Of a stretch of DNA of 64,000 nt, positions 1 through 11,177 are shown one piece after another. How positions within the stretch are numbered: position 1 is the stretch's first letter; the number at the start of each line of letters is the position of its first letter. This DNA is from Hymenopellis radicata (Eukaryota; Basidiomycota; Agaricomycetes; Agaricales; Physalacriaceae), in NCBI GenBank assembly GCA_015501595.1, contig JADNRX010000039.1, forward strand, positions 1 through 64,000, in the 5' to 3' direction. The translations under genes were made by a program, and so were the position numbers. The notes beneath the pieces are model-generated. The model searched no databases, was not told where the DNA came from, and saw only the letters and a program-made list of their open reading frames with translations.

Positions 1-880
1 GCTAAAATCCAATGGCTCAAGGGCAGACAGTTTGAGGAGAATAACTAGCTTATTCTCAAATGGCATATTGACGCCTTCGGAACCATGGATGGCCTGAATC
101 TGGCTATTCAAGAATCAGCAGATGAAGAGTTTGAGAACGCGTCATATAATGGATGGCTCCATTTCCACTTTGTGAGCTCTGTGATTGCATTTGGTGCAGT
201 TGGTACATCTCCTTCTCTTCATATAGATGTATGCTCAGTGTGTTTCAATGCAGGTGAAATCATTGCTTGCAAGATGAATGTGCCAGGAAGCTGGCATGAT
301 TCACATGTTGCTCGTGATATCTATGAAAGGTTGCGTACCCAAACGCCTGAAGGATACTACCTGGTAACAGATACCACCTTTCTCCGCAGTACAGACCAGA
401 TTGCAGACCGCATCCGGGCACCAATGAAGGAGAATACTGTAGTATTTCGACTGTAAGTTCACAAAATTTTGAATTTTTTGACCTTCCCACACCCGATAAG
501 TGATCAGAGGCATTTTCCGGTGTCCGATAAGGAAATTCGGAGGCCTTGTGACCTGTGACGTGAACTTACGGTCGAAATAGGACAGTACCCGCTTGCCTTC
601 CAACGATGCAGACCAGTTGTATGCTCTTCAGTTTGATCGACAACTTCTGTCCCTTCGACAGTCCGCAGAGTGGGGAAACCGTTGTTTGCAGGGATTATTT
701 GGATGCCTCCGTATCCCACTACAGGTCACATACTCCTTGAAACGAGGAGATCTTCTCGAGGTTTGCATAAGGCTGTATCAGCTGCGAACACGACGTGTTG
801 GAATCAATTAGATTCGATCTGTTTATCTTCCACTGTGGAAGAATGGCGCTGAACAGGAGGAGGTTTAGGAATATTTTGAG
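1..880 (+). pseudogene. HARBI1-like DDE transposase (PIF/Harbinger), broken
   Basis: The frame beginning at base 1 reads through a typical basidiomycete HARBI1-like nuclease. Visible pieces are FEENN, then FGTMDGLN (first catalytic Asp), SADEEFENASYNGW, the PGSWHDS block, YYLVTDTTF (second Asp), RIRAPMKEN, and after a 153-bp insertion RLPSNDADQ and SAEWGNR (third acidic residue), ending near RTRRVGIN. Stops interrupt the frame at 46-48 (TAG) and 809-811 (TAG where relatives usually have Gln), and the N-terminus lies outside the window. The insertion at 435-587 is a MITE, and removing it with one TA rejoins the frame exactly (MKEN to TRLPSND). The family cuts and pastes elements that make 3-bp TWA target duplications. 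The SANT/Myb-like gene at 1205-2859 is the usual partner. Family assignment is from remembered motifs. Confidence 0.82.
435..587. mobile_element. 153-bp TA-flanked MITE inside the transposase gene
   Basis: Inverted termini are seen at 435-462 and 560-587 (about 25 of 28 positions match). They begin TACTGTAGTATTTCGAC and end with its complement. The outermost TA is a plausible target duplication, as in Tc1/mariner elements. Removing 151 bp plus one TA restores the host transposase frame, which supports the boundaries. The related element at 41927-42311 shares the termini and an inner GTGACCTGTGAC block. No coding capacity is present. Confidence 0.85.
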
Positions 881-1204
881 CAACTTTTGTTTAGTGAGCA
901 GCAGCGCAATGACCGTGTATGAAGCCTTCATATGACAGCACAGGAAAATAAGATGGGAATTTGATTACTTAGTAGCTAATGTAAGTACGATGATTTAAAT
1001 GTAAAGCTGTACTCGAAGACATCTACTCAACCATAGGTGACGAAGACCTCTCACGATGACTAGGTGTGATAGTAACAAAGAATGAAGGAGCATCATCACC
1101 TCGAGCATGACGAGGAGTGCCCTCAACAGCCGTACCCTTATTGGATGCCCTTGAGACAGGTGGACGAGCATGAAGGAGAGGACTAGAATCATCAGCAGAC
1201 ACGA

Positions 1205-2859
1205 TGCGAGTTCCCTATAGAGGAAAGTAGTAGTCTCTTGGGGAGTCATTAGAATTCTCCCAGTACGTCGCACGACCACCTTCAGGATGATACACCTCCT
1301 GGCGCCAGCGTTGATGGCTCTGACGAAGCGGCGTGCTATGAGACCGGTGGCGATGATGGTCACCTCCGTAGGCATCGCGCTCATCACGACGCGCCGTGCA
1401 CTGCATCTCCGCCCGCATTTCTGCAAGAGCGGCCCGCTACTCAGCAGCAAAGCGTCCACGCTCCCCATCCAGCAGCCGACTCTGAAGCTGAGCAATCTGT
1501 GTCTGCGCGTCACGGAGCTGATTTGACAGCGTGAGAAGCTGTGTCGTCTGGAAGGTGCGAGCAGATCGCTCCTCATCGCGTGCAGCCTGAACAGAGGGAT
1601 CCAAGGCATTGGAAATGGTGGTGAGGAGGGTCTGAGCCTCAGTGCGAGATGTGCGAGGGCGCGAGAGGTGGTTGGGTGCGGCTGAGCGACGTGCAATGAA
1701 CTCTGGTTCAGTCTTCACGACGACAGGCTTTGGTTTGGCGGCGGCTTTGGCTTTCTTGACTGCAGATGTTTCGTCTTCAGAGTCGGGCTGGCTTTTGGAA
1801 TACTTCAGTTGATATGGACAAATTGAACAGAGAGAACAAACCTAAGACATTCAATCTCTGAATCCTCCGTATCGCCACTATTAATATCAGAATTATTGAG
1901 GTCGCGCGTATTCGTCTTGTCGTTCATCAGTTCCTCAATCTCGTGAGCACGGTCAATCTCAGGTGGACAATATGCATCCCCCGTTGGTTTAGATGTGCGG
2001 ACAAGCTAAGTAGTGCCAATGAGCTAAAACACCTCAAAGACAGAAATAACGAGTGGCTTACCTGCTTGAACTTATTCTCAAGAGACTTTACCTCACGGCT
2101 AGGACAGTCGTTATCTGACGCCCACACGTTATAGAGGTCGCCGACATGATTCCAACCTTTTAGGCCGATTGGGAGCTCAGCCTTCATGATGTTGAGAAGG
2201 GCATCAACATCGTCCGCACTGTAGTTGGCAGCACCTAAGGTTCATCCACCGCGCTTGCGCTTGACTCCGGATATGGCGCTGCTAGCAGCCTTCCGTGGGA
2301 CTGGTGTTTCGCTGTCGCGGGTGCGCTGTTTGCCTTTTCCTAGTGAGAGTGAGTAGATAGTAGGGATCCACAAATACAGATGCATACCTTTCAGATCGGA
2401 TCGCCTGCTACCAGCAGTTTTTGCAGCAGGACGCGCAAAGTGTGCGGCAAGCTTGTGGGGTGGCGGAAAGTCATCTGCCGAGTCCTTAGGAAGGTCGATA
2501 AGGGCGGGGTCAATGACAGATGGGCCCGGTACAGATTGAAACATAATCGTATTGTTGGAACCCAAGATCTAAATCAAGTTAATGAGCAAGCACAGAATGA
2601 TGAACTGTGATGTGACTTACGGGACCTCCGTTTGCGTCAGCTGTATTGCCACCAACCTGATTAAAACTAGGGGCCTAAAGAAGATCAATTGAGTGGAGTA
2701 CGGTACAACAAAGAATGGTTCACAAACAACTGCAAGGCGGTTTCCTGTCGCATCAACATGTTGAAGGATGGGAGCCCACGGGCCATCTCCAAACCTTGAG
2801 AAGTGTTGACTATCAGGCCCAATAGTGAATTGTATGTTCGGAGGAGCTTGAGCTGCCAT
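1205..2859 (-). pseudogene. SANT/Myb-like (DUF6818-type) Harbinger partner protein, broken
   Basis: Reading right to left, exons begin with MAAQAPPNIQF at 2859. They continue through NQVGGNTADANGGP, a segment starting ILGSNNTIMFQSVPG (near 2571), the KRKR basic stretch, then YSADDVDALL and the domain core PIGLKGWNHVGDLYNVWA (near 2187-2100). PPEIDRAHEIEEL and a Gln/Arg-rich coiled-coil-like tail follow (1718-1205). Introns of about 50-90 bp with GT-AG ends fit between them. The frame is broken by TGA at 2242-2244 (probably a former CGA) and TAG near 1437. The domain is the trihelix/SANT-like DNA-binding partner that accompanies HARBI1-type transposases in agaricomycetes. It converges on the transposase at 1-880, so both may come from one element whose left end is outside the window. 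Confidence 0.68.
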
Positions 2860-2924
2860 TATTGAAGACTGGTGAAGATGCAGAGGTGAGGTGAGAATGT
2901 GTCGAAAGCCAGAACTGAACACAC

Positions 2925-3355
2925 CCTTTATAAGTATAAAAATGGTGATACATGGGAGGTGAAAATATGGTATCAGAGTCTCATTTCTATTTTGTGTGCT
3001 CTCGAACGTTCCTTAGCGCGTCGGTCAGGTCCAAGTCTGAGGTAATAAATGTTTTTATTGGCAGAGCGCCGCATCGCGTAACGATTCCGATCGTGACTGT
3101 GCCATAAAAGGACTAATATCCGGTCTAGAAAATAGAAATGCTGTGTTTGGAGCTGAGAGAGGGGGTCAGAGGCCTCATCTAGATGGACAATCTGGAAGTG
3201 GGTGCCAGAGTTTGGAACATGTGAATCTCAATTACCAATATGACTGGCTTCTCGGTTTGATGCCTCTGGAACGCGATCTGTAACTACAAGGGCTTTCAGA
3301 CGTTGTGGAAAGTTATCTACTAGTTTCAGGCCACTTGCCTAAAGTAATAGAACCC
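2925..3355. other. intergenic, no feature recognised
   Basis: No open frame with recognisable content, tRNA or repeat is visible here. The region separates the SANT/Myb-like pseudogene from the hAT-like element. Confidence 0.5.
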
Positions 3356-3363
3356 TTCAGTGC

Positions 3364-4563
3364 TAGAGACTGCCACGGATCGCGAACCGAATCGATCCGC
3401 GATCCGGTGCACGGATATCCGTGGTCTCAACGTCCAGACCGTGATCCGACCTACGATCCGGATCGCGTACAGGATCCGATCCGTACGCGACTCGATCCGC
3501 GGATCAGGTCACTCGGATGACTCGTGTGTGGGAAGGTTTTTTTTTTGTGGCAGCGCGGTACGCTCAAATGAGCGTACCGCATACTGACAACAAAAAAGGA
3601 GGATGGTGGATAGTCGTGAAAGGTAGGTAAAGGGTGCGGGTAGGTCACCATGGGTGGAGAGAGAGAGGTGACAGGCAGGATGCTGCGCATCAGCGATGCC
3701 TCGGCGTCATCATCTGCAGGTAGTCGTATTGTTGGCATCGTCAGTTGTAGTAAGAATCGGCAAATTAAATGACATACCTGCATGCACGGCATCATCAGCA
3801 GATGCGCCGCGCCCATAAGCCGCCTCCGCTCTTCATGCCCACTCTATAGCACCGCGGAGGGGTGCCCCATCACTGTATGACCTCTTGAAGGTCGCTCTTG
3901 TCGTTGTTCGCCGTTTGCTACCCATTCCGGGGGCTTACGCGTCCATCGATGGCCGTTGCTAGAGCATCGTGGCCGTAGCAACGGCCTTGCGTGTCGTCCA
4001 AGCCCTCCTGTGGGCATCCAGCAGGTGTTGGTGTCGTTGCTGCCGTCGTCGGGTAGCACGACCATCGTCGAGACAGCTGTCCGAAACGACTTAAAGTCAT
4101 TTCGGCAACCAAATGACATGAAGTCGATTTGGTTACCAGACGCGATGTATAATCGCGTCTGGTTGAGCTGGGAAGCGGTACTGGGCAGCGCTGCCGTCGG
4201 ATGGGCAGAGCTAGAGAGACGTGAGGGAGAGAGGCAAGGTGGATGGTGGTGGTCGAAGAGAGAAGAGTGGAGAATCTCGATCGCTCGGGATCATTTATTG
4301 ATCCAGAGCGATCGAGATTCAATCTCATACATACCCAACGACGACCTCGAATTTAAGGAATTCGAGGTCGTCGTTGGGTATCTGAGAGTACGCGTTGAGT
4401 ACGGATCGATATCAACGATCCGTACTCACCTTAGCCTGACCGTGATCCGTGCACTGATCCGGATCATACGGATCGGATCGCTTTTTTCCGATCCGATCCG
4501 CGGATCGAGTCGGGGATCGGGTGGCGGATATCCACCGATTTACCCGATCCGTGGCAGACTCTA
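3364..4563. mobile_element. non-autonomous hAT-like element, 1200 bp
   Basis: The ends are inverted repeats: TAGAGACTGCCACGGATCG at 3364-3382 and the complement of TAGAGTCTGCCACGGATCG at 4545-4563 (18 of 19 match). They are flanked by a perfect 8-bp duplication TTCAGTGC at 3356-3363 and 4564-4571. TIRs starting TAGAG and an 8-bp duplication are hAT-type hallmarks. Subterminal GATCCG repeats fill about 150 bp at each end. No transposase is present. The 136-aa and 241-aa open frames inside are low-complexity by-products of palindromes. The interior is a ladder of perfect hairpins (see findings). Confidence 0.9.
4331..4381. repeat. 23-bp perfect hairpin inside the hAT-like element
   Basis: Arms 4331-4353 and 4359-4381 are exact complements around a 5-base loop. 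It is the longest of at least seven hairpins. Others are 3555-3580 (12-bp arms), 4135-4163 (11), 4272-4320 (15, with a nested inner stem), 4397-4427 (12) and 4469-4500 (12). Each has a different sequence. Confidence 0.9.
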
Positions 4564-4571
4564 TTCAGTGC

Positions 4572-5315
4572 GCCTTCCTAATAGGAATAACTCATTCGAA
4601 GATAGTTTACTGTCTAATCTAAAATTTATTAATAAGCTTAGTTATGTCTTGAATTTGACAGAACTTTGTAAAGTCCATTGATAAATAGATTAGATTTTGA
4701 TGGAATGTGGGAAATGATTTTTAGGATTGATGAATTGATAAATAGGGCCTAGGAGGAATGGGAAATGATCTTTATAGCGTATTTTTTATTAAGTCAATAT
4801 TAGGCTGAATGAAATGGTTAATACTGAATGCTGCTGTAGGAGATAACTGCTGAGGTGATGAAAACCTTTTTTATAGTTTTTTTAGGCTAGAAATCTAATG
4901 ATACAAACCATTTTGCGATAGCTTCAAAATTGAGAGAGATATTAGAGATGTAAAAATGTGTCATACTTTTAGTAGGTTTTATATATAATCTATAGCCTTA
5001 AGACTTTGATACTTTTTAAAGGTATTATAAAGCGATATCTGATATTATTTTTAGGTGATTTCATCGAAGAGTTCAAGAGATATATCAGAATAACTGCTCT
5101 AGGATTATTAGGAATATAGCGAGAATATACCTGTATCGGAAAATCTAGTAGATTATCAAAAAGATTTGGTGGATTTCGTAGACAGGTAGACCGACGATTG
5201 GGCGTGGGAATTCTGGTCTGCTAGGGGTAGTCTACTCAATTGGGCGTTGCCGGCGCGCGTTCCCCACCACCACGCGCTGCCACCTCCACCATCTCCACCC
5301 TCTCGCGCTACCAGA
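4572..5315. other. A+T-rich intergenic stretch
   Basis: From about 4600 to 5160 the DNA is markedly A+T-rich and has no convincing open frame. The last ~100 bp, CT- and C-rich before the ATG at 5316, may be the 5' leader of the KDZ-associated gene. No element ends were identified. Confidence 0.45.
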
Positions 5316-7334
5316 ATGAACGTGTTTTACAACTTCCATGATCTGTATGCCTCCCTATGTCAGACCCCCGGGCTTGCCGCTGCCCTCGACATGCCCAAAG
5401 CCATGCTCTTTGTACGACTTGCTGCAGGTCTTAAGGACGAAATCCTGCTTGCCCAGCCAGCACGGTTCAATCCGCTTGATGTCCCTGCCACGCTCCCCCA
5501 GCACGTCACCCAATTCCTATCCAGGGCGTTACAGATATCAGACGACTATGTTTGGGGTTGTTGGAGGTCACTCGGCGTTGTTGCATGGACACTAGCCGAT
5601 GAGAAGGATACAGAACAGCGGGAAAGGAGGATATTTGAGGACATTGGCCTCGACTATGACCTCTGTGAGTTACCCATAGATTTGCATTGATATCCAAGCT
5701 GACCGTGTGCGCTGTTCTAGCTAAATACAACTTATATCCCCCACATCGTCACTGTCAAACACCAAACTGTTTGAATATCAATCTGCTTCAGACCAAGAAT
5801 CCTCCCATTCGCGTCGTTGTATTCACGCTCTCCGATGGCGCCTGACCAGCCCATGCAACACACTACTACTGTGATAAGTGCCGCACAGCCTACTATCCAG
5901 ACTACTCTGTGCATGCCGGCATCCGCACCTACTACGAGACGATACCCAACTACATTCAGGTTGCAGAACATCATTATATTCAGCGCGAGACCATCAATCT
6001 CTTCATTGGACTCATGCAAATATCTTGGACTTCTGCCACCAACGGTGCTCGTATCTATAACGAGTACCTGTCGCGTCCTGAAGAGCGTCCTGTCCATCCA
6101 AACTGGCCTCCAGAGCGCAGCTTCAAACTGCGGACAGAGCACGTCTGGGACGCCTTTCTCATCCTATCACTTCTCGAGGATCAACTCGAACACGATTCCC
6201 TCTCTCTCTCAGTTCCGGACACTGGTGATCAAAGCAAGCGCTTCACTGATGCCGTTCGAGCCCGTAACGATAGGATGCGTAAGACCGGTCAGCCAGAATA
6301 CGCTCACTTCTGCGATAAATGCCTTCATGTTTCGACTGATGAGAACGGCGTTGTTCAGAAGCTGCACATCCTCGTTATCGATGGAATAACACTTGGTTTC
6401 TTCTGCTGTGGTGTCTTTGGCTGTGACGAGCCACTACCTAATCAGTGCGCACTCTTCTGTGCAGCACATGCTGATCACATTAAGATCTGTGCGGTTGCAG
6501 GATGTGAGGCGGCTGTTCAAGAGGGCTGGCGAACATGTCAGAATAGCGAGCATCGTCACTTGGAGGAGAAGTACAAGCAGCGCGATGGGGCGATGTTCCG
6601 TTTGAAGGTTATCATGGAGCGCTCCCGAGTATCTCATCCAGACGATGCGTTCGGTGCATCCGCGGAGGAAACGGAAGCCACTGATTGTCCTGCAAATAAG
6701 GATGAGAATGGTAATTGACGTCTTCGCGCACTGTTCGGACATCGCAGCAGTCACAACCAACAGGTCTTTATACGGCCATGTCAGGTTATCGTTCGGACAG
6801 AGACTTTCTACGCATCGGAATCTGTCAGTCAAACATGGGTACGTTTCATCACTTACTGATTCTTATCACCAACTGAATGCAACTTAGGATATGATTAAAC
6901 GCTCCTTCTCGCCAGACTTTATGCCCGATATCATCTTCTATGACAACAACTGCCGGCTGTTCAAGCATTTACGCAAATCTGAGAAGAATCCTTTCTGGCA
7001 GCGTATTCTCAGCCGCATCGGGTTTCCCGTTGACGTATTTCATTGGAAGACGAAGCATAAGAAGACCGATGTTGAGTGCTCATTTCATTGTAACCCGTAT
7101 GAGTTCGAGGAGTTACTTACGGAGGACGGGAAGTGGGCATTCAACTCATCGGCAGCTGAACAGATGAATGTTTGGTTGGGAGGCTTTCATGCCATTCTGC
7201 GAGAGATGGGTGTCCACCGGTTTCACTTCTTCCTTGACGAAATGATCATGCGCAAGAACAAGTCGACGGTCGCCAAGCTAAAGGCTGATGGTGCTTGTCC
7301 AGGCCGTGTTCCGAATGTAAAGCTCCCACAATAG
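5316..7334 (+). pseudogene. KDZ-associated CxC5/CxC6 cysteine-cluster protein, two in-frame stops
   Basis: The proposed model is 5316-5664, 5721-6838 and 6888-7334, with introns 5665-5720 and 6839-6887 (GT...TAG). The first exon gives MNVFYNFHDLY. The CxC5-type cluster (HCQTPNC, YYCDKC) follows, then a CxC6-type part (FCDKCLHV, FFCCGVFGC, FCAAHADH, CAVAGCEA) and a C-terminal block with FYDNNCRL, DVFHWKTKHK and AFNSSAAEQMNVW before the stop. These blocks accompany Kyakuja-Dileera-Zisupton (KDZ) transposons in agaricomycetes. Two TGA codons interrupt the otherwise continuous spliced frame: one at 5843-5845, where relatives have Cys in DGACPA, and one near 6717. The rest is well preserved, so decay is recent. 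The adjacent convergent cysteine-rich gene (7481-9271) is probably from the same module. Confidence 0.72.
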
Positions 7335-7480
7335 ATGATTCATTATACAGAACGATACAGTATGATATTTACACAACGAGGATAATACAACACCATGATA
7401 CACACAACAATATGATACACAAAACGATATAATATAGAATAAAATAACTGTGCTCGACACGTACGATTGACCCATCCCGA

Positions 7481-9271
7481 CTAATTTCGACGCGTACGAT
7501 TGACCCATCCCGACGTGTTCTTCCTCCAATCGATCCACATGGGACGGGGGCCTGTCCGCAATGTCTGAAGTGCACGCTCTCTCTCTGCTGTCGTAGAGTT
7601 GACCCAAGCATCCCGCTGCTGGTAATATGCGGCACGGTGGCGTACCCAGTCGACTCCGGGGAAAACACGGGTAAAGCGCTCTGTCGTACTTTCACCAGCA
7701 CCTGTCTTCTTCGAGATCATGAAGACTAATCCCTTAGCCATATCCCGTGCATACATGCATGCTGGCCAATCACCAGCAGGAATATGAACACATTCTTGAC
7801 TCCAGTAGCTATCAAGATTATCATCCTCGTCAATATCAATCGGTGAAGACGCAGTCGTTGTCGGCAGAGATGGCTGTGATGATAAGGGTGATGGAGAGGA
7901 TGATGACGAGCTTGATGGTGTTGTCGAGGGGTGTGGAATGTCAAGCGTAAGTCCACGAGAGGCTGCTGTCTTCTTCGGACGACCAGTAACGAGGGGAGTC
8001 TTGCTATGAGACGTCCATTGGTCAAGTCCGGGACAATCAGTAACATTTGGATGGCGGAGAAGGACGAGTGGGTGTAGGTCAACACGTAGGATAGAGTCGA
8101 TGTTCTCGTTGAACCATAAGCCAAAGTCCCAGTTGTAGACGTCGATGGTATTGTTAGGAATTGAGTCGAGGGAGAGGTGCGTCATACAACGCGAAGACTT
8201 GGATGGGTTGTAGTACGGCCAGCTGGCAATACCTTGCTCGGTAAGTGTGAGTGGCTGAGCACCATCCACATACCAGCACACGAAGCGCGCTTGGCGAGCG
8301 AGACGCGTCTCATTTGCCTTGCGGTCCTCCGCAGCTTGGAGACGACGCGCGCGCTCCTCGTGAAGCCGCTGGTAGAGCTCGTGATGTGCTGCGGGCATTG
8401 GCTTTGCATACCGACGAGGACCAAGGTGAAGATCGTCGTCGTCTTCATCACCTGGAACGTCGTCACCAGTATCTGGAAGGCGGGGGTTGATGGGAGGTGG
8501 ACCTGGTACTGATGAAGAAGAGGCGGAGGATTGACGCTTTGCAGAGGGTTTGTGGATCGTACATGGGCGCGTGCCTCCTTTGCAGCACTGTGCACATTGT
8601 CGGGTCTGGCACTTGCTGCTACCCTGGACTCGACGGCAGCGAGGCGCCGTACAGGGAGGTTTGGAGGATGACGATAGAAAGGATGTTGGTATTGAGGCTT
8701 GTGTAGCGGGTGGAGATGGAAGAAAGGATGTTGGCATCGATGCCTGTGTAGCGGGTGGAGATGGAAGAAATAATGCAGGATCGAGAGGTGTTGTCGAGGA
8801 CTGAGCCATCGGAGGAGAATAACTCGCAAATTCTTTAGGAAAGTTGGGATCATCGTCATAGTCAGGATGGTTGGAGGAGAAAGGTGGGGAGCTTGGAATA
8901 GGTGGTGGGTCGGGTGGGCCGCCAGGCGGCATCTGGGCATATGACGCCTCGGCAGCCGCGCGCACTGAGCGTTGGCGATTGCGCTCATCTACGGCAGTCG
9001 GGTCCAGCCAGTTGAAGTCATGACAGCTTGTACACTACAACTAATGGTTAGGTGGATACTGCAGTAGATAGAATGATGAATGTACGATGGTATAAGCGAG
9101 TCCTTTGTGCTCTGGCACACTCTTGCCTTTGCACACAAGGCGGGCAGGTATCATGCGACGACATATGGCGCCGCCTTCGAGATGATTGCCACACATCTTA
9201 TAAGCGCGGGTGTTGATCCTCTGTGGGCTCTGAGGGAAACGACACATAATAGCTGGATATATGAGTGTCAA
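7481..9271 (-). CDS. KDZ-module cysteine-rich protein, apparently intact
   Basis: Two exons are proposed, 9271-9086 and 9034-7481. The 51-bp intron 9035-9085 begins GTACAT and ends TTGTAG. The splice joins YTI to CTSCHDFNWLDP, completing a Cys pair. Exon 1 holds further cysteines (KMCGNH, GGAICRRM, RLVCKGK). The middle has a Pro/Ser-rich part with a 16-residue tandem repeat (PSPPATQAS, DNA 8655-8770). A cysteine cluster (CTAPRC, CQTRQCAQCC) comes next, then an acidic linker, a heptad-like ELYQRLHEERARRLQAAE stretch, and a C-terminal region with WFNENIDSI and PMWIDWR. Proteins of this layout recur beside KDZ transposons; their job is unknown. ATG 9247 (MCRFPQ) is an alternative start. It ends close to the KDZ pseudogene, which converges on it. 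Confidence 0.66.
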
Positions 9272-10584
9272 ACGCGTACTATGGTGCTCTGAAGTGAGAA
9301 CAGACCTTTTCTAAAGGGATATGTAAAAGGCGGGGGTATGAATGGGCGTCGCGAGGGAGATGGAAGTGGTGTGGGGTTAAGGAAGCGCGATGACGAAGTG
9401 CGATGATCTGTGGGACTTTATACGCGGCGGCAGTCCCAATATGGTAGGCGGCGGCAATTTATTTATTTTTAGAAAATCTACAAAATCTACTATTTTGGTG
9501 GACTCCCTGCATCAGGTATTTTCTGAATATAGCATAGGATCTTGCTACTCTGAGAATCTGAAACTTTGATACATGGTTTATAGTATTAATAAACCTTTAT
9601 TTATGATATGAAGAGTGTCGTCAATGAAGAGTGTCGTCAATCCAGTAATCTATATATAGATAGGTTTTCAATGCTGTTTTAAATATTTTTAGTTATTTAA
9701 TATAGAGAAACCTCTCTAAATTATACTGAAATACCTTTAGATATTCATTTATAACCCTTTCAAAAAAGAAATCATATTATTTGGTGAAGGGACCAGTATT
9801 CTAGAGATCAGTTTTCCTCCCCATCAGAGTTTTGATTAAAATTCCCACGCTTTAGAAGGAAGATCATTTACTCAATTTAATATGTTTCACACATGCTACT
9901 GCTTTCATTCCTTTTGCAGAAAGTGTAAGACTGAATCGGATTGCAACCATTTAGAATCGGTTGTGAGACGAACCAGTTGACAATTGCAACCGGTTGCGGT
10001 TGACGGTCTTGAGCCATTCTGAGATTATTTGCAACCAAGTAGAATCGGTTGAAACTGGTTATAACCGGGTTTTCGCTTAAAACATGTATATATGCTAGTT
10101 TATGAGCTACACAGTGGTTTTTGGACTTGGGTGTAAGTGTATGAATTGTAGAGCAGTGAATTCTGCACCGGATAGTGTCTGGGTTGATATTTGTAGAGGT
10201 CATAATGCATGAGTAATCAATAAAATACAGGTGAAATCACGCTAAATCACGTTTTATTGCCTAATTTGGTAATGAATTGCTATCCGATTTAAATCCCATT
10301 AAATCCAGCTCCCAAAAATGAACATTTCACTCTCTGGAAGTATAATATTTCATGCAGTATTGGTTGCAGCAGCAGCAGACGTCTACTAGATATCCGATCA
10401 TGTCCTAATTTGGCCTACTCTGTAGACTGAATAGAATACAGAAGTGCTCAGAATGACTCCGGACACTATTATAGTATTCTTGAAGTCCTCTCTCACTGTA
10501 GTTGTATAACTATACTCTTGACTACTGTAATCTTTTGAGTAACCATGTTCGGTCCGGACTGGTCTCAATTAATTGCGACCATTA
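9272..10584. other. A+T-rich intergenic DNA with short repeats
   Basis: No credible gene. A 16-bp sequence is tandemly repeated at 9610-9641 (GAAGAGTGTCGTCAAT twice). Between 9935 and 10075 several AACCGGTT/AATCGGTTG-type words recur and reappear at 11186-11255, beyond the foldback element. This suggests subterminal repeats of an unidentified element into which the foldback inserted. Confidence 0.45.
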
Positions 10585-11174
10585 CACATCGGGGGTATCA
10601 AATTTTCTGGGCTGAGAAAGTAGTTAGAAAAATCCGATTTTGTGTGCCCAGAAAAGCTAATTTTCTCGGAATCAATCCCGTCTTGGAAAGTCTGCTTTTT
10701 CCATCTGAGAAATGATCTTGGGAAACTCAAATTTCTCAGAAACTTCCCAATTTGGGAAAGTCTGATTTTCTCAGTGCAGACGGCATCTGAGAAAGGCAGC
10801 TTTTCTTGTCGCTTTTCTCAGCAGGGAAAGCCTGATTTTCCGAGATGACAAAGGCTCTTACATGCCTTTCTCAGCTAGGAAAACAGTTCAAAGGCTTGCA
10901 ACAGACTTTGTCATCTCGGAAAATCAGGCTTTCCCTGCTGAGAAAAGCGACAAGAAAAGCTGCCTTTCTCAGATGCCGTCTGCACTGAGAAAATCAGACT
11001 TTCCCAGATTGGGAAGTTTCTGAGAAATTTGAGTTTCCCAAGATCATTTCTCAGATGGAAAAAGCAGACTTTCCAAGATGGGATTGATTCCGAGAAAATT
11101 AGCTTTTCTGGGCACACAAAATCAGATTTTTCTAACTACTTTCTCAGCCCAGAAAATTTGATACCCCCGATGTG
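10585..11174. mobile_element. 590-bp foldback element with 269-bp inverted arms
   Basis: Arms 10585-10853 and 10906-11174 are inverted copies with only a few mismatches (for example AATCCG against AATCTG near the ends). A 52-bp loop separates them. Termini start CACATCGGGGGTATCAAA. TTA is present on both sides (10582-10584 and 11175-11177), consistent with a 3-bp target duplication of PIF/Harbinger type. Each arm contains degenerate internal copies of a CTGAGAAA / GGGAAAGTCTGATTTTC word. The two identical 68-aa open frames on opposite strands are simply the two arms. Confidence 0.9.
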
Positions 11175-11177
11175 TTA

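Noticed and set aside
46..48. Treating the first 880 bp as a functional transposase
   Set aside because: Two nonsense codons and a MITE interrupt it, and its N-terminus is outside the window.
3956..4681. 241-aa open frame over the hAT-like element
   Set aside because: It runs through perfect palindromes and past the element's right end; it resembles no transposase.
5843..5845. UGA recoding (selenocysteine or Cys) in the KDZ-associated gene
   Set aside because: Fungi generally lack selenocysteine machinery and no SECIS-like structure was seen. Simple nonsense mutations in a transposon gene are more likely.
10642..11117. Two identical 68-aa proteins on opposite strands
   Set aside because: They are the same sequence read in the two arms of the foldback element; nothing suggests translation.
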